Positions 6,074 to 6,857 of a stretch of 6,857 bases of DNA are shown here, one piece after another. Each line of letters opens with the position of its first letter. The stretch's first letter is position 1. Origin of the DNA: an uncultured Collinsella sp. (GTDB lineage Bacteria; Actinomycetota; Coriobacteriia; Coriobacteriales; Coriobacteriaceae); contig USDH01000085.1 in NCBI GenBank assembly GCA_900553415.1, positions 1 to 6,857 on the forward strand, written 5' to 3'. The notes under the pieces were generated by a model, which saw only the letters and a program-made list of their open reading frames with translations, was not told the origin of the DNA and ran no database searches. The position numbers and the translations under genes were made by a program.

Positions 6074-6103
6074 TTGACCTAAAAAAAGAATACAGGATAT
6101 AGA
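6074..6103 (+). promoter_or_regulatory. Predicted sigma-70-type promoter of nrdD
   Basis: The elements TTGACC (6074-6079) and TATAGA (6098-6103) are separated by 18 bp that include an A7 run. They lie between and over the two NrdR boxes, as expected for a repressed promoter. Transcription would begin near 6110, giving a leader of about 220 nt before nrdD. Confidence 0.72.
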
Positions 6104-6105
6104 TG
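6090..6105 (+). promoter_or_regulatory. NrdR box 2, degenerate
   Basis: ATACAGGATATAGATG agrees with the NrdR consensus at about 10 of 16 positions, best in its right half (ATATAG). It begins 32 bp after box 1, about three helical turns, which is the usual spacing of paired NrdR boxes. It covers the predicted -10 element, so occupancy would block RNA polymerase. Taken alone the match would be weak; the spacing makes it credible. Confidence 0.7.
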
Positions 6106-6109
6106 CTTC

Positions 6110-6327
6110 TTTGTCGTATGATAGATGGCGGACAGAGAACGAAGACCTTAATCGTCCCATTTGGACACGCCTTTGAGCTTGATTGGCTCTAGGGAATGTC
6201 CGCATGGAGGCTTATGGTTTATCGAGAACACAGATTGCGCGACGGCGCCGCAAGACAGGGGCAAGCCCTGCCGGGCATCGTTTGGCTCTGAAGCGCAATG
6301 AGGCTACGACCCGAAAGAGGCAAGAGG
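6110..6327 (+). other. Long, possibly structured 5' leader of nrdD
   Basis: About 218 nt separate the predicted transcription start from the nrdD start codon. Two domain-closing stems can be drawn: GCGGACA (6128-6134) with TGTCCGC (6197-6203), enclosing small hairpins at 6154-6166 and 6175-6189; and ATTGCGC (6234-6240) with GCGCAAT (6293-6299), enclosing CAGGG/CCCTG (6256-6260/6266-6270). I could not match it to a known riboswitch: there is no B12-box GCCACTG and no tRNA-like T arm. Short stems of this size can arise by chance, so a regulatory RNA is only a possibility. Confidence 0.4.
6214..6291 (+). CDS. Possible 25-codon leader ORF upstream of nrdD
   Basis: ATG at 6214 opens a 25-residue frame (begins MVYREHRLRDG) ending at TGA 6289-6291. 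GGAGG at 6206-6210 precedes it, but only 3 nt separate it from the ATG, closer than usual. The frame spans most of the second leader stem, so its translation could alter that structure. There is no family resemblance; it may be chance. Confidence 0.2.
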   Translation: MVYREHRLRDGAARQGQALPGIVWL

Positions 6328-6857
6328 ATGAAGATCATCAAGCGCAGCGGCACCGAGGTTGTCTTTGACATCGATAAGATCGTCAATGCCATCCGCGCCG
6401 CAAACTTGGAGGTCGAGGAGAGCTCTCGTCTAACCGACCGTCAGGTGGTTTATGCGGCACAAAACGTCGCCGAGGCATGTGAGAATGCCGGACACACCGT
6501 TTCGGTCGAGGAGATTCAGGATTTGGTCGAGGACGAGATTATGCGTCTCGACTGCTACGAGGTTGCCCGCCACTACATCATCTATCGCTATGTTCAGAGC
6601 CTGAAGCGCCAAAAGAACACGACCGATGACAAGATCCTGTCGTTGATCGAGTGCAACAACGAAGAGGTCAAGCAGGAGAACTCCAACAAGAACCCGACCG
6701 TCAACTCCGTTCAGCGCGACTACATGGCCGGCGAGATTTCCAAGGACCTGACCCAGCGCGTGCTGCTGCCCCAGGAGATCGTGGATGCCCATAATGAGGG
6801 CCTGATCCACTTCCACGATTCCGATTACTTTGCCCAGCACATGCACAACTGCGACCT
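6328..6857 (+). CDS. nrdD: Anaerobic (class III) ribonucleoside-triphosphate reductase, 3' partial
   Basis: The frame is open to the right edge, showing 176 residues of a protein normally about 700 or more. NrdD is the oxygen-sensitive glycyl-radical enzyme that reduces NTPs to dNTPs in the cytoplasm, activated by the radical-SAM protein NrdG. Residues 1 to about 92 form an ATP-cone (MKIIKRSGTEVVFDIDKI and following), the allosteric domain that senses ATP versus dATP. From about 100 the catalytic domain starts; NPTVNSVQRDYMAGEI (122-137) and GLIHFHDSDY (158-167) are characteristic of NrdD. The catalytic cysteines, the C-terminal zinc site and the glycyl-radical loop are beyond the window. GAAAGAGG at 6313-6320 is the ribosome-binding site, 7 nt before the ATG. 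The NrdR boxes upstream predict repression when dATP is ample. nrdG is expected downstream but not visible. Confidence 0.95.
   Translation, partial: MKIIKRSGTEVVFDIDKIVNAIRAANLEVEESSRLTDRQVVYAAQNVAEACENAGHTVSVEEIQDLVEDEIMRLDCYEVARHYIIYRYVQSLKRQKNTTDDKILSLIECNNEEVKQENSNKNPTVNSVQRDYMAGEISKDLTQRVLLPQEIVDAHNEGLIHFHDSDYFAQHMHNCD

Noticed and set aside
5951..6205. Minus-strand 84-codon open frame in the intergenic region
   Set aside because: It crosses the NrdR boxes and the nrdD promoter, has no family resemblance and no good start signal.
6234..6299. tRNA-like or cobalamin riboswitch reading of the ATTGCGC...GCGCAAT stem
   Set aside because: No T-loop TTC, no anticodon arm and wrong internal arrangement for tRNA; the B12-box GCCACTG is absent.

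Overview
The window looks like chromosomal DNA from a high-GC anaerobic actinomycete of the class Coriobacteriia. Collinsella or a close relative is my best guess, from overall protein character and codon use; no 16S or other taxonomic marker is present. Support comes from the pairing of an acyl-phosphate/acyl-kinase fermentation module with an oxygen-sensitive class III ribonucleotide reductase. All recognised genes lie on the + strand.

Positions 1-3920 hold a compact acyl-metabolism cluster. It starts with the 3' part of a thiolase-superfamily gene that enters from outside the window. A DUF35 zinc-ribbon/OB-fold protein follows, then a strong hairpin, a free-standing acyl carrier protein, a phosphate acetyl/butyryltransferase-family enzyme and a butyrate-kinase-family enzyme. 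ACP, transacylase and kinase are separated by only 3-5 nt, so they form one translational unit. The simplest reading is that an acyl chain is condensed or cleaved by the thiolase/DUF35 pair, carried on CoA or on the ACP, moved to phosphate, and used to make ATP while a short-chain acid is released. The true substrate cannot be read from sequence.

Positions 3921-5294 hold a terminator-like hairpin, a 12-TM major facilitator transporter (possibly the acid exporter or importer of the cluster) and a clear terminator. Positions 5295-5762 encode a small four-TM protein resembling DUF2798.

Positions 5763-6327 are non-coding. They contain an 80-nt near-perfect palindrome, a relatively AT-rich stretch, a promoter overlapped by a pair of NrdR boxes 32 bp apart, and a leader of about 220 nt with several possible stems. 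From 6328 the N-terminal ATP-cone and the start of the catalytic domain of anaerobic ribonucleoside-triphosphate reductase (nrdD) are encoded; the gene runs off the right edge. The NrdR boxes and ATP-cone point to two layers of dATP/ATP-responsive control of deoxynucleotide supply.
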